From contig NZ_JAAQRO010000023.1 in NCBI RefSeq assembly GCF_012070565.1, positions 62,001-126,000 of the forward strand: DNA of 64,000 bases. Direction: 5' to 3'. This document shows, one piece after another, positions 33,956 to 43,166 of this stretch. The notes beneath the pieces were generated by a model. The model did not search any database. It saw only the letters and a program-made list of their open reading frames with translations, and had not been told where the DNA came from. Positions within the stretch are counted from its first letter, which is position 1. Each line of letters opens with the position of its first letter. A program made the position numbers and the translations under genes. Source of the stretch: Anaerosporobacter faecicola. GTDB taxonomy: Bacteria > Bacillota > Clostridia > Lachnospirales > Lachnospiraceae.

Positions 33956-34040
33956 AAAAAAACAACCGTCCATGAATTTAGATCCATTTCTTGCGCTAAC
34001 CGCAAAATCTGAAATCTTCCTTCATGGAGATTGTTTTTTT
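33956..34040. terminator. Long bidirectional terminator with inner hairpin
   Basis: AAAAAACAA..CCATGAA pairs with TTCATGG..TTGTTTTTT, enclosing an inner TTGCG/CGCAA hairpin and an internal loop. T-runs are present in both directions. It lies downstream of the membrane hydrolase gene. Confidence 0.75.
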
Positions 34041-34120
34041 ATTGCTTTTTAATTGTTTATTAAATTGTTTTTGAAGAAGCTTCTTCCACTGCTTCTCATT
34101 CAATTTACCGTGGAATACAA

Positions 34121-36322
34121 TTATCGTTCAAAACCAACATTATCGATTTTAATCTTACCTTCTGTACGATCATGAAATGTAAATACGATCTTCACAATCT
34201 TGCTCGGATCAAACTTTGGATTATTCTCTTCAAACTTGCTCATGCCCATTCGTACAGTTTGAAACTGATGTTTATATTCATACAGATCAAATAGATAATC
34301 GACCTTATATAACTGTACAGGTAAAGATGGATAAACCGTTGCACAATCACGGATTGAAACCATTGCTTCTTCCCCTGCACCGTCAACCAATGTTACACTT
34401 CCACCAAGAAACTGCGGCTGGCTTTTTCTCTCTTCTTCTAAGTCTGCTAGATCAAATTGAAACGTAGTTTCCCTTGCATCATATGTTGGTATGGTTAGTT
34501 TGATCTTTGCTTCTTCCGTATTACGCCAATCAACACGAATGGCATGGTTTTCTCCAGTTCCTCCATATCCTCCAGGCGTCTGTACTTCTCTCCACAGAGA
34601 GGTATGCTCCGTAGCAATGCGGACCCCATCCATCGTTCCTGTTTCTAGATTCGAATCTTCATCAAAATTGCTGACACAATCAAAGCGGGATGAGGAATAT
34701 GTCTGTTGATAAAGCGTCTCTGGCAGATAGGTTTCATATGCCTCATAATTAGAAAATAAACTTTCATAAGTCTTATCTTCTTTTAATGTGACATCTAGAT
34801 ACGTTTTAGCAAAAATCTTAAGGATTTCTTGCTGTTGTTCTTCTGGAATCAAATTCTCTGTATTCAAAAAATATTTATTCGGAAATGCACTATCATACTG
34901 TCCCCACTCACTATTAAATTGTCCATGATTTGCACCACCGATATATAAGATGGACTTGAAACAATCCTTATTTCCGCTATAACTGATGTTTTTATATTGT
35001 TTATTTCCCATAACGGTTGTTACATCTTGATCATTGGCGCCATGTAATAAAAGATAGTTTACATCTTGTAAAGCAACTTCATGTTGTGCAGGCATATATT
35101 GATCGACTGTTTGCGCAATGGATAGGATTGCTTTGATGGAATAATGATAGGAAAACTTAATATTTCCATTTTCAGGATACGTATCATACTGATTGAATAG
35201 ATACGCCGTTGACACACATTCTCCACCTCTTGAATGTCCTGCAATCGCAATCTTACTTGGATCAATTTTCTGATAGAGAATATTTCCTTCCTGTTCATTA
35301 TAGGATAGAACCTTCTTCATATTTTCCAGTAATAAGACTGCTCTCCCATCATTTTCATCACTTAATTCATTACAATAATTCTCATCGACCGATACAACTA
35401 CATACCCTTGCGATGCCAGATATTCCCCAAGATAAGCATATCCTTCATAGGAAGGCGTCGTATAATTATGATTACCATGTACAATAAACAATACCGGGCA
35501 TTGGTTATCTTCTTCCGGATACCATACTCTTCCCGCAATCGGTGTATGAGCAAGATCATTGCCAAAATACTTGTCCATTCCCCAACCAGTTAAAGACGTA
35601 CGTTTCGCAAAAGAGGATAGATTATACGTGGTTGATGGCAAATCACAAGACTTTTCTACTCCATACTCTACCGTTTGCACAGTCTTCTCCCCTACTGCAA
35701 TGGACGCATCAAATCCAGTTGGTACCTGTGTTTTATCTTTTGGTTCTTCTGCTTTCTTGTATTGAAGATATTCCCGCACATAACCATCTTCGAAGCCATC
35801 AAAACCAAGAAAATAGCCAACTCCTCCTAACGAAACGACCGTAAGGATTAATGTACATAGAATTGTAATGGTATGTCTCTTCTTTCGAAGCAAAGCCCAT
35901 ATACTACGACCACACAAATCAACCAGTATCATGATACTAACGGAAGCGAAAAAGGATACTCCCATACTGGATCCCTGACTTGCTAACGAAGCATAACTGA
36001 ACAACAGAAGAATTGGGAAGAAGCAATAGAAAACCCCTTTTCTCTTTCCTCCAAATACAATATAGCAACCAATATGCAATAGAAATAGGATTAAACCAGT
36101 AAGTACAATTCCTACACTAAAACAAATCCACGCTGGTAACATAGAAACATACGCTCTTATTGCGGCTGCAAACCCAACCCCTGTAAGTAGTATCGATAGG
36201 ATTGCGAATCCTTTATAGGTATCAGCAAAATTACGATTCCAATATGCAAGAAAGCGTTTGACTCCTTGTTTGCACTTATTATAGATGTGTTTCACACCAA
36301 ACCAATTTCTTTTTTTCTCCAT
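34121..36322 (-). CDS. Membrane-anchored alpha/beta hydrolase with C-terminal beta-sandwich
   Basis: 733 residues. Residues 30-200 contain about five membrane spans (FAILSILLTGVGFAAAI, WICFSVGIVLTGLILFLLHI, VFYCFFPILLLFSYASL, FFASVSIMILVDLCG, ILCTLILTVVSLGGVGYFLG). An alpha/beta hydrolase follows: oxyanion VLFIVHGNH, nucleophile GHSRGGE near residue 362, acid LLHGANDQD, and base GGANHGQFN. A 180-residue C-terminal part (VRIATEHTSLWREV to KIKIDNVGFER) looks like a jelly-roll domain. The hydrolase part resembles chlorophyllase/cutinase-type esterases. The enzyme would sit outside the membrane; substrate unknown. AAGGG lies 8 bases before the ATG at 36322. Confidence 0.82.
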   Translation of the reverse strand: MEKKRNWFGVKHIYNKCKQGVKRFLAYWNRNFADTYKGFAILSILLTGVGFAAAIRAYVSMLPAWICFSVGIVLTGLILFLLHIGCYIVFGGKRKGVFYCFFPILLLFSYASLASQGSSMGVSFFASVSIMILVDLCGRSIWALLRKKRHTITILCTLILTVVSLGGVGYFLGFDGFEDGYVREYLQYKKAEEPKDKTQVPTGFDASIAVGEKTVQTVEYGVEKSCDLPSTTYNLSSFAKRTSLTGWGMDKYFGNDLAHTPIAGRVWYPEEDNQCPVLFIVHGNHNYTTPSYEGYAYLGEYLASQGYVVVSVDENYCNELSDENDGRAVLLLENMKKVLSYNEQEGNILYQKIDPSKIAIAGHSRGGECVSTAYLFNQYDTYPENGNIKFSYHYSIKAILSIAQTVDQYMPAQHEVALQDVNYLLLHGANDQDVTTVMGNKQYKNISYSGNKDCFKSILYIGGANHGQFNSEWGQYDSAFPNKYFLNTENLIPEEQQQEILKIFAKTYLDVTLKEDKTYESLFSNYEAYETYLPETLYQQTYSSSRFDCVSNFDEDSNLETGTMDGVRIATEHTSLWREVQTPGGYGGTGENHAIRVDWRNTEEAKIKLTIPTYDARETTFQFDLADLEEERKSQPQFLGGSVTLVDGAGEEAMVSIRDCATVYPSLPVQLYKVDYLFDLYEYKHQFQTVRMGMSKFEENNPKFDPSKIVKIVFTFHDRTEGKIKIDNVGFER

Positions 36323-36464
36323 GACCATCACCCTTATTTTTTATTATCCATTCTACTCTACCATTCAATATTCCGTCTGTCAAATCAACACTATTTGATT
36401 TATATTCTACTTTTCTTACAGTAATCATCAAAATGCAGCAAAGAAATAAGCGGTTTATGGATTC

Positions 36465-36512
36465 AAAAAGGCAGGATACCATTGTTCGTACAACATATGG
36501 CATCCTGCCTAT
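36465..36512 (-). terminator. Terminator of the transglycosylase gene
   Basis: GGCAGGAT and ATCCTGCC flank an inner TTGTTCGTACAA hairpin; on the minus strand the stem is followed by TTTTTG. It starts 25 bases after the gene's stop. Confidence 0.8.
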
Positions 36513-36536
36513 AGGAAAAAGTTCAACTTACATTCC

Positions 36537-37175
36537 TTAATTATGAATCGTATAGATTTGTCCCGCGTTAGGATTATAGTTATTTGGTGATTTAATCGTA
36601 TATACCAAAGCTTTGATCTGGTCTTCTGACAATTCTGCAGGTTCTATCCCATAATAATGGTTCGCTGCTTCTTTTATTCCGTAACAATCTTCTCCAAAAT
36701 AGATTACGTTACAGTATAATTCCAGGATTTCCTCTTTGCTTAATTTTCGTTCCAGATCCTTTGCTACAAAAAGTTCGGCAACTTTTCTCTCTAGCTTCTT
36801 TTCAAAAGAGAAGTACATATTCTTTGCCAACTGTTGTGTTATTGTACTTCCTCCTTCTTTGAATGCACGTGCCTTTATGTTGTTTACCATTGCACGCGCT
36901 GTGGCAATATAGTCAAACCCATGATGGGAATAATATCTCTGATCTTCTGATTTCACCAATGCAGTCAGATATTCTTCTGGTATCTGATCCAAAGGAATAA
37001 AGGTAGCTTTTTGACGGATTTCTTGTACCTTATCCTCTATGCTTTCTTCTTCCATTGCTTTTTGATACATATGGTAACCGTCTCTTACCACTGGCGTCAC
37101 ATATATGATTGACGCCAGAAAACAAATACAAAGGAAACTTAAGATTCCAAATCCAATTATTCTTCTTTTCTTCAT
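36537..37175 (-). CDS. Monofunctional GT51 peptidoglycan glycosyltransferase
   Basis: 212 residues: N-terminal membrane anchor (IIGFGILSFLCICFLASIIYV), then a GT51 domain with the catalytic EDQRYYSHHGFD motif (Glu general base), GGSTITQQLAKN and the KVAELFVAKDLERKLSKEEILE and YCNVIYFG segments. It polymerises lipid II into glycan strands outside the membrane. It has no transpeptidase domain, so it is MtgA-like rather than a bifunctional penicillin-binding protein. A good site AGAAAGGGGTACTTTT precedes the ATG. It is not obviously in an operon with its neighbours. Confidence 0.93.
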   Translation of the reverse strand: MKKRRIIGFGILSFLCICFLASIIYVTPVVRDGYHMYQKAMEEESIEDKVQEIRQKATFIPLDQIPEEYLTALVKSEDQRYYSHHGFDYIATARAMVNNIKARAFKEGGSTITQQLAKNMYFSFEKKLERKVAELFVAKDLERKLSKEEILELYCNVIYFGEDCYGIKEAANHYYGIEPAELSEDQIKALVYTIKSPNNYNPNAGQIYTIHN

Positions 37176-37309
37176 AAAAGTACCCCTTTCTATATACTAT
37201 AACGATATTCGCTTCATAAAATCTTCAACTTCTATCATTATATTATCAGAAAGGGGGATTGACTGCCATTCATCTAACTTACAGCAAACGTACATTTTTG
37301 TAAGGTTCC

Positions 37310-37987
37310 TTATTGCTCTTCCTGTAGAACTTTTAATAAGTATAACCAATCACCATAATAAACCACACTAAGATTTACCGTTCCATCTGTTGTTACTTTC
37401 TTCAAGGCAACAGCATTGACAGGTTGTTCCTCCGTTGGCACTTCTAGGGCAACTCCCCGATCTGGTTCAACCAATTTTTTGGCTTGCTCTTCGTTGCTCA
37501 TAAAATCTGCGATACATTTATAATCCTTTTTGGACAGGTCTGCTAATGTTGTCTTGCTGTCCCATATGTAATTCTTAACTTCTTCCACTGGAGCAGAATC
37601 ACGGGTTGCATCTCCCATCTCCTCTGTCATGTTCGTAAATAATTGTTCTTCTGAGATGTCCATATATCGTAGTATAACAGCTTGTAACCGTCCGCCATCC
37701 TCAGCATCCTTACACAATTCTTTTGAAAACAAAAGATATGGTTGAGCCTGTGCGTCAAACAATTTTACATTTTCCTTTAGTATGATGGCAACATGCAATC
37801 CATCTTCAAGATCCAACTTGTCATACTTGCCTTCCCCAATCAACGCAAGTGCATCTTTACAAGACATGCCCCATGTGAATCCTTTCATTGGTGGCTGGAA
37901 TCCTTGCTTTGATTCCTTCTTCTTACAACCTACTGCACATAGAAGGAATAAAAGTACCAATACACAAAATAGGAATCGTTTCTTCAT
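37310..37987 (-). CDS. Lipoprotein of unknown function
   Basis: 225 residues from the ATG at 37987, chosen for GGAAGGCAAATT just upstream. Signal peptide MKKRFLFCVLVLLFLLC leads to lipobox CAVGC, so the protein is surface-anchored. The mature part is about 200 residues of mixed structure, starting with FTWGMSCKDALALIGEGKYD, a pattern seen in small clostridial lipoproteins where a GMS/T...V motif is followed by a beta-domain. No enzyme motif. It is followed by the transglycosylase gene in the same direction; a cell-envelope role is plausible but unproven. Confidence 0.75.
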   Translation of the reverse strand: MKKRFLFCVLVLLFLLCAVGCKKKESKQGFQPPMKGFTWGMSCKDALALIGEGKYDKLDLEDGLHVAIILKENVKLFDAQAQPYLLFSKELCKDAEDGGRLQAVILRYMDISEEQLFTNMTEEMGDATRDSAPVEEVKNYIWDSKTTLADLSKKDYKCIADFMSNEEQAKKLVEPDRGVALEVPTEEQPVNAVALKKVTTDGTVNLSVVYYGDWLYLLKVLQEEQ

Positions 37988-38068
37988 AATTTGCCTTCCT
38001 TTTTTCTTTCCTATGTCTATTATAGTAAGCAAAAAGGAATATCATGATTAATTTTTATCATAACTCTA

Positions 38069-38638
38069 TTACGAAATGGATTTTCTTATTTTTTTCGTGT
38101 AAACCAAACCAAATATACCGATCAACAACGAAACACCCCAGATACGGATACACCATAGCTTTCCTTGGGTAGCGGCGCTAGCAATTTGAACAAGCGTACC
38201 AATCTTACCAGGAAAACGATCCAAAACCGTATAAAGTAATACATTCTCTACGAAATCAAAACAACCTCTTGCAATAACCACCGCATATACAAGATACCTT
38301 AAAGATTTTTTCTTACACCAGGAAAACGCCACCATAGCAAGATACAATTGGAATGCACCAAAAGCAAGTATAAAAAATGTATCACAAATAAAATAACTTC
38401 GATAAACGGAAAAACCCTTGTCCTCCATTGTGGACAATACACTTGTCACTTGGTCAACATCATAACTTTTCATATCAAATGTTCCATAACCGTTATTGTA
38501 CTTGGCAACTTCTGTACTGCTAAATGGGCTAGCTTCCACTAGATATAAGGTAAATGCAAATGCAATAAAAAGGACTACTACCCACCATTTATTTCTTTTC
38601 GACGCTTTCTTGTTTTCTTTTAAAATCCCATTATTCAT
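38069..38638 (-). CDS. Four-span membrane protein of unknown function
   Basis: 189 residues with four hydrophobic helices (WWVVVLFIAFAFTLYLVEAS, FFILAFGAFQLYLAMVAF, YLVYAVVIARGCFDFVENVL and ISLL-type IRIWGVSLLIGIFGLVYT). A conserved-looking RGCFDFVENVLL segment lies in helix 3. GAGGAGAAAAGTAAG precedes the ATG. It begins 21 bases after the RnfC-like gene and is therefore probably the third gene of the TetR-RnfC-like transcript, which makes it a candidate membrane partner for that redox protein. Confidence 0.7.
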   Translation of the reverse strand: MNNGILKENKKASKRNKWWVVVLFIAFAFTLYLVEASPFSSTEVAKYNNGYGTFDMKSYDVDQVTSVLSTMEDKGFSVYRSYFICDTFFILAFGAFQLYLAMVAFSWCKKKSLRYLVYAVVIARGCFDFVENVLLYTVLDRFPGKIGTLVQIASAATQGKLWCIRIWGVSLLIGIFGLVYTKKIRKSIS

Positions 38639-38659
38639 CTTACTTTTCTCCTCTGTACT

Positions 38660-39793
38660 TTAATCATTCAAAGAACCAATAAGTTCCATAACATTTTTCC
38701 CAGCGTGACAGTAATAGGAACACGTTCCACAATGCATACAACGCTCTTGTAACATTCCTTTTGCTTCTTGCCAATTTCCCTTTTCCATCGCTTTGATCAT
38801 CTTATGTACGGGAAGATTCGCAGGACATCTCTTAGTACAAGCACCACATCCCTTACAAGGTTGCTCGTTTTGGTAGGACACCTTTGACTGGTATGCGATT
38901 ATGTTCGTTTTCGGCGTCAACAACTCCTGTTCATCCATACGATGTGCCGACATGGCTCCTCCTCCAAGGTACATCGTAAGTTCTTGCTGTTCTCCATACA
39001 CCGCTACTAATATGTCTCTTGCTCTCATACTATATGGTGCTCTTACCACCGTTGCTTGTGCCGTCTGCAAATTACTAACCGTCAGAAAACGTCCTGTATG
39101 CTTTTTCCCATGAAGCATATCATTGATCTGGTAGATTGTCTGCACATTCAGAACAAGAAATCCTTCTTTTGCAGGAATCTGCTTTCTTGTTAATTCTACA
39201 CCTGTAAGGAACTGTATCAATAGATGTTCTTCTCCCATCGGATACTGATCGGGAACTCTTACAAATGAAATCATTCCTTCTTTTTTCTCTAAGAATTTCG
39301 TTGCTACTATGACATGCTTAATACCAAGGATTTTCACAACAGCACGTATTCCTTCGCAGATTTGTTGATAATGGTTTTGTAATAACCATTGATCATGTAT
39401 CAAACCAGGATCGCATTCCACACCATTTACGATTAATGTTTTCCGTTCTTTCTTCGCTTCAAGAAAACTTTCCACTTTCGTAGCTGTTGAAAATCCATCT
39501 CCACTTAATCCGGTAATGGATTGCTCCTTCAATTGGCCAAGGAATTCTTCTTTGGTAAATGTTCCTCTTATAGAACCTTGACTCTTTCCATTCTGGTTTT
39601 TTACTATATCGGTATCCTCCATGAGGTTAACGAATGGAATTGCCTCCAATCCTGGCAGAATCTTAAGAATTCTCGTTTTAGCCGTACCTCCCCGTACACG
39701 CTTCCACTGTTTTCTCGCTTGCTTTTGATTCACACGAATTGCTTTATTCTTCCTACAGATACGTTTTGTAATAATTGGATACTCCTTCATCAT
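38660..39793 (-). CDS. RnfC-like Fe-S flavoprotein-type electron carrier
   Basis: 377 residues from the ATG at 39793 (AAGGAG 9 bases upstream; an earlier in-frame ATG at 39829 has no site). The middle resembles the NADH/FMN-binding fold of RnfC/complex I 51K proteins (GLSGDGFSTATKVES, LIVNGVECDPGLIHDQWLL, an SLBB-like stretch around YLGGGAMSAHR). The C-terminus has two 4Fe-4S motifs, CKGCGACTKRCP and CMHCGTCSYYCH. It is shorter than RnfC and no other Rnf subunit is present, so it is a stand-alone relative. It follows a TetR repressor gene and precedes a four-span membrane protein. Confidence 0.82.
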   Translation of the reverse strand: MMKEYPIITKRICRKNKAIRVNQKQARKQWKRVRGGTAKTRILKILPGLEAIPFVNLMEDTDIVKNQNGKSQGSIRGTFTKEEFLGQLKEQSITGLSGDGFSTATKVESFLEAKKERKTLIVNGVECDPGLIHDQWLLQNHYQQICEGIRAVVKILGIKHVIVATKFLEKKEGMISFVRVPDQYPMGEEHLLIQFLTGVELTRKQIPAKEGFLVLNVQTIYQINDMLHGKKHTGRFLTVSNLQTAQATVVRAPYSMRARDILVAVYGEQQELTMYLGGGAMSAHRMDEQELLTPKTNIIAYQSKVSYQNEQPCKGCGACTKRCPANLPVHKMIKAMEKGNWQEAKGMLQERCMHCGTCSYYCHAGKNVMELIGSLND

Positions 39794-39875
39794 ATTTACA
39801 CTCTCCTTATTATCTTCATTATTTTCCATTACGTTTGCTGCTTAACCTTTTGCTCGAAATGCTCTCAATCACCCA

Positions 39876-40442
39876 TTATGGTATCAGATACGCCTCCATA
39901 AAATATGCAACATGCTTTTTTAGTTTGCTACGTAACTCTTCCTCTTCTTCTGGTACCGTATGATATAGAAAAAATGGTGCATATAATTCCATTGATAATA
40001 CAACCGGATCTCCCTTTTTCATAATCTCCCCTTTCATCAGTTGTGCAAATATCTCTGCCTGCCCATAGATTGGCATATCAATAAAGATCTCTTTGTATCG
40101 CTTCGCCATATCTGGATTCTTAAATTGTTCTAAGATCAACATCTGGCGAAAACATTTGATCCACGGATCTTTCGTTTGGTAATCAAACATCTGCAAACAC
40201 ATATCGGGCAAATCAGAGGGTTGTATATGCTGCATATCTACTTTCTCATATTGTTGATGAAATCGTTCCATACTTTGCTTTACGATTTCATCAAAAATTG
40301 CTTGTTTGCTAGGAAAATGCTTATATAAAGCGCTGTCCCTTACTCCCACCGCTGCTGCAATTGTTCGGACAGAAACACTATCGAATCCGTGAATTGCAAA
40401 CAGCTTTAATGATTCATCCAAAATTCGTTCCTTTGTTGTCAT
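39876..40442 (-). CDS. TetR-family repressor of the RnfC-like operon
   Basis: 188 residues. Helix-turn-helix at residues 4-48: KERILDESLKLFAIHGFDSV, SVRTIAAAVGVRDSALYKHF, PSKQAIFDEIV. The remainder is an all-helical ligand-binding and dimer domain (KCFRQMLILEQFKNPDMAKR). GGAAGGGAGTAGA precedes the ATG. It is the first gene of the operon and its promoter carries two matching palindromes, so autorepression with the downstream RnfC-like and membrane genes is expected. Ligand unknown. Confidence 0.92.
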   Translation of the reverse strand: MTTKERILDESLKLFAIHGFDSVSVRTIAAAVGVRDSALYKHFPSKQAIFDEIVKQSMERFHQQYEKVDMQHIQPSDLPDMCLQMFDYQTKDPWIKCFRQMLILEQFKNPDMAKRYKEIFIDMPIYGQAEIFAQLMKGEIMKKGDPVVLSMELYAPFFLYHTVPEEEEELRSKLKKHVAYFMEAYLIP

Positions 40443-40510
40443 TCTACTCCCTTCCTATTCCCTAATCCATTCAAATCAAATTAGCATATAATGAATTCTT
40501 TCATACTATG

Positions 40511-40566
40511 GTTAGCAATTGCTCACCTTCTATCTATAGTATAGTGAGCGTTCGCTCACTTGTCAA
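40511..40566 (-). promoter_or_regulatory. TetR-RnfC operon promoter with two palindromic operators
   Basis: TTGACA (40566-40561) and TATACT (40543-40538) are 17 bases apart on the minus strand. The spacer is filled by AGTGAGCG-TT-CGCTCACT (40543-40560). A second related site, GTTAGCAATTGCTCAC (40511-40526), lies 33 bases away, about three helical turns, downstream of the start. Confidence 0.78.
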
Positions 40567-40792
40567 GAAAAAAATAAAAAACCAAGAGAGCTACTAGCTA
40601 TTATGAGACTTTTTCCTCCGTCTGCACTTCGTTTGTGGCAGATGCAATTGTCACAAACTTATGTACCGCTACGAGCGGCAAACAAGTGCGTACGTGTCTC
40701 TGTTAGATCGTAGCCCTCTCAGTTTTCCGTTAAAACTGGTTAGGTAAATAATTGTAATAGGGAGTTTCATAATGTGACTACCCTAAGATTTT
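40567..40792. other. Structured non-coding spacer after the ABC-2 permease gene
   Basis: Several inverted repeats: AGAGAGCTAC (40585) with GTAGCCCTCT (40710); ATTATGAGACT (40600) with AGTTTCATAAT (40763); GTTTGTG with CACAAAC (around 40631-40657); CCGCT/AGCGG (around 40664-40677). The first two pairs are interleaved. It could be a decayed mobile repeat or a structured 3' region. Confidence 0.4.
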
Positions 40793-42376
40793 CTAATCTA
40801 ATTTTCTTAAATCCCAACTATTATTCCAATGATATAGGACAATGGTTAAAATTGTCATAATTAATATGGTCATACTGTAAACCAAGTTCAAATTCTTCGT
40901 TATTACCAAGAATACAACTGGTATAACCAATGCAACGATATTCATAAGAAGTACCAGAAACGAAGCTCCACTTTGTTTCACAACCGTTGTCTCTGACTCC
41001 CATTGAAACATTGGCATATGCAGATTGATGGTAATTCCCAAAACAGAAGTAAAGAAACTATATACAAGTGGAATACCGATCAAATACAGACTCGTTAGCA
41101 AATCTCCCTTTACAGAAAAAAGAACAAAGATTTCTGATATGAAAATCGCTGGGAGTGCAACTGTCAGATTCACCATAATCTTGCTATCCAAGATTACTTT
41201 GGTAGGTACTGGCATGGTCTTTGGAATCCACCACTGTTTCCCTTCTATTGAAATAGAGCACCCAGTTGTCGAGTTAACACAGCACATTGCTGCTAATGCA
41301 AAAGGAAGATAATTCGTCAATACATGTGGAATCTCCATTACCTTCTCTACCTCTTCGACTCCAACAAAACATATGGCAACACTCATTGCAATTAACATCA
41401 GATATCCGATTGCTGTATTCATTACATAAACGCCTGAAGAGATATACCTCTTAATTTCCTTTTTATAGAATGCCATTCTTATCGAATTGCTCTTTAGTTC
41501 CTGCATAACATAATTGTTCTTTGTATTGGTTGCATGAATGGCATTACAAATTGTTACGTACAATCGCTGAACAATCTCTACAAATAAGAGGAATATACCG
41601 ATCGATATACCCGCAAAACCCATATACGCTCCATAATTTTGTTCTGTTACTCCAAGAGAAAACAGTTTTGCTGGTGGATATATTTGATAGATGATATCTG
41701 CTATATGATTGGACAAATTGGCAAGGTCATTCTGTGTCATACCTTCTGCACTTTGACCAGAAATAATAGAAAAAGCGATAGCACCAGCTGTCAATGCGAA
41801 GGAGAAAAAGATGATTGCCAAATTCTTATGACGCATTCTTGAGCCAACCCCAATCACAATGGCACCAATGGCTGTTGCTATAGTAATCGGAATTAATGGT
41901 AATAAGAAAACACCGAAACTCATCATGACGTAAAAAGAAATACCAGGTTTTTGATCCATTCCATAAATGATCATTCCTGGAATAATCGCTAATAAACTTA
42001 ATACGGCATTGCCAACATATATACTAAGAAATCGGCTGGCTACAATCACCCTTGGGGAGATCGGCATGGAGATCAGAAGGTCATACGTATGGATCTCAAA
42101 CAAGATACTTCCCGCTTTCAATAAAGAAAATACTAAGATGAAAATGCTTGTAATGGTAACTAAATAAGCAGGAATGATCTGTGCATAGCCAATCTGGGTT
42201 AATCCATAAGACAGCATAGTAAAATACGTAATTCCCATTCCTATTAAGAGCAATCGAACAATACTCATTAGCCAAACATTTCGAATCTTCTTTTTGTCCT
42301 TTGAATAACGTGCAACATTAATTCCCCCCATGTTACACATATTCACCCAAACAAGTTTTCGGATCTGATTAAGCAT
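40793..42376 (-). CDS. ABC-2 type exporter permease, large
   Basis: 527 residues with about twelve hydrophobic segments arranged in two groups (for example LMSIVRLLLIGMGITYFTML, AYLVTITSIFILVFSLL, FLLPLIPITIATAIGAIVIG, GFAGISIGIFLLFVEIV, AIGYLMLIAMSVAICFVGV, VLLMNIVALVIPVVFLVI). It belongs with large permeases of clostridial ABC exporters that pair with CcmA-type ATPases. Its ATG overlaps the end of the ATPase gene by 8 bases, and GGAGGTGGTGAGTC precedes it. Substrate not predictable. Confidence 0.85.
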   Translation of the reverse strand: MLNQIRKLVWVNMCNMGGINVARYSKDKKKIRNVWLMSIVRLLLIGMGITYFTMLSYGLTQIGYAQIIPAYLVTITSIFILVFSLLKAGSILFEIHTYDLLISMPISPRVIVASRFLSIYVGNAVLSLLAIIPGMIIYGMDQKPGISFYVMMSFGVFLLPLIPITIATAIGAIVIGVGSRMRHKNLAIIFFSFALTAGAIAFSIISGQSAEGMTQNDLANLSNHIADIIYQIYPPAKLFSLGVTEQNYGAYMGFAGISIGIFLLFVEIVQRLYVTICNAIHATNTKNNYVMQELKSNSIRMAFYKKEIKRYISSGVYVMNTAIGYLMLIAMSVAICFVGVEEVEKVMEIPHVLTNYLPFALAAMCCVNSTTGCSISIEGKQWWIPKTMPVPTKVILDSKIMVNLTVALPAIFISEIFVLFSVKGDLLTSLYLIGIPLVYSFFTSVLGITINLHMPMFQWESETTVVKQSGASFLVLLMNIVALVIPVVFLVITKNLNLVYSMTILIMTILTIVLYHWNNSWDLRKLD

Positions 42377-43082
42377 GACTCACCACCTCCATGAAAACAT
42401 CTTCCAAGGACTGTCCATGGGTTAGCTCTTCTGTTTTTCCTGTAACAACTAATTTTCCATTCTTAATAATCGCAATCTTATTACACAATCTCTCTGCTAC
42501 ATCAAGTACATGTGTAGAGAAAAAGATTGCACTACCCTCTTCACATAGTTGACGCATATAAGATTTCAATATAACCGCTGCCTTTGGGTCAAGTCCAACA
42601 AATGGTTCATCTAAAACCAGTAGTTTCGGTTTATGGATCAAAGCAGAGATAATTGCTAGCTTCTGTTTCATACCATGAGAGTAAGAAGAGATCAAATCCC
42701 CTAGCGCACTTGTAATTTCAAAATCGTCGGCGTATTTCTTGATTGCTTCTTTTCTCTCTTTTGCTGGCACCTGATAGATATCTCCAACAAAATTCAAATA
42801 CTGTATACCGGTTAAGTGCTCATACAGATCTGGATTATCTGGTATATATGCTGTCTTTTTTTTACACTGTAATGGTTGCTCGGTAATGGATTGTCCATCA
42901 ATGGTAATCTTGCCTTCATCGAAATCAATGATTCCAACCACCGCTTTGATCGTCGTTGTTTTTCCAGCTCCATTATGACCAATAAAACCAAAGATATCCC
43001 CTGATTCAATTGTCAAGCTAAGATTGGAAACGGCTTCTTTCCCCCCTTTATATCTCTTTGTCAGATTTTGAATCGTTAACAT
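42369..43082 (-). CDS. ABC exporter ATP-binding protein
   Basis: 237 residues. Walker A GHNGAGKTT, Q-loop region KKTAYIPDNPDLYEHLTG, signature YSHGMKQKLAIISALIHKP, Walker B LLVLDEPFVGLD and switch His FFSTHVLDVAE are all present. It is the first gene of a two-gene unit with the large permease, starting after AATGGAGGGGTTATT. The CsoR-type repressor gene lies 84 bases upstream in the same direction, so control by that repressor is possible. Confidence 0.94.
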   Translation of the reverse strand: MLTIQNLTKRYKGGKEAVSNLSLTIESGDIFGFIGHNGAGKTTTIKAVVGIIDFDEGKITIDGQSITEQPLQCKKKTAYIPDNPDLYEHLTGIQYLNFVGDIYQVPAKERKEAIKKYADDFEITSALGDLISSYSHGMKQKLAIISALIHKPKLLVLDEPFVGLDPKAAVILKSYMRQLCEEGSAIFFSTHVLDVAERLCNKIAIIKNGKLVVTGKTEELTHGQSLEDVFMEVVSHA

Positions 43083-43166
43083 AATAACCCCTCCATTTTC
43101 TTTTGTTTAATACTATACTATTCTATTCCAACCAACTCATTCTTCTATCCCACATATACCCGAATC

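Noticed and set aside
37310-38032. Longer start for the lipoprotein at 38032
   Set aside because: It would bury the signal peptide 15 residues inside; the ATG at 37987 has GGAAGG and gives a normal lipoprotein.
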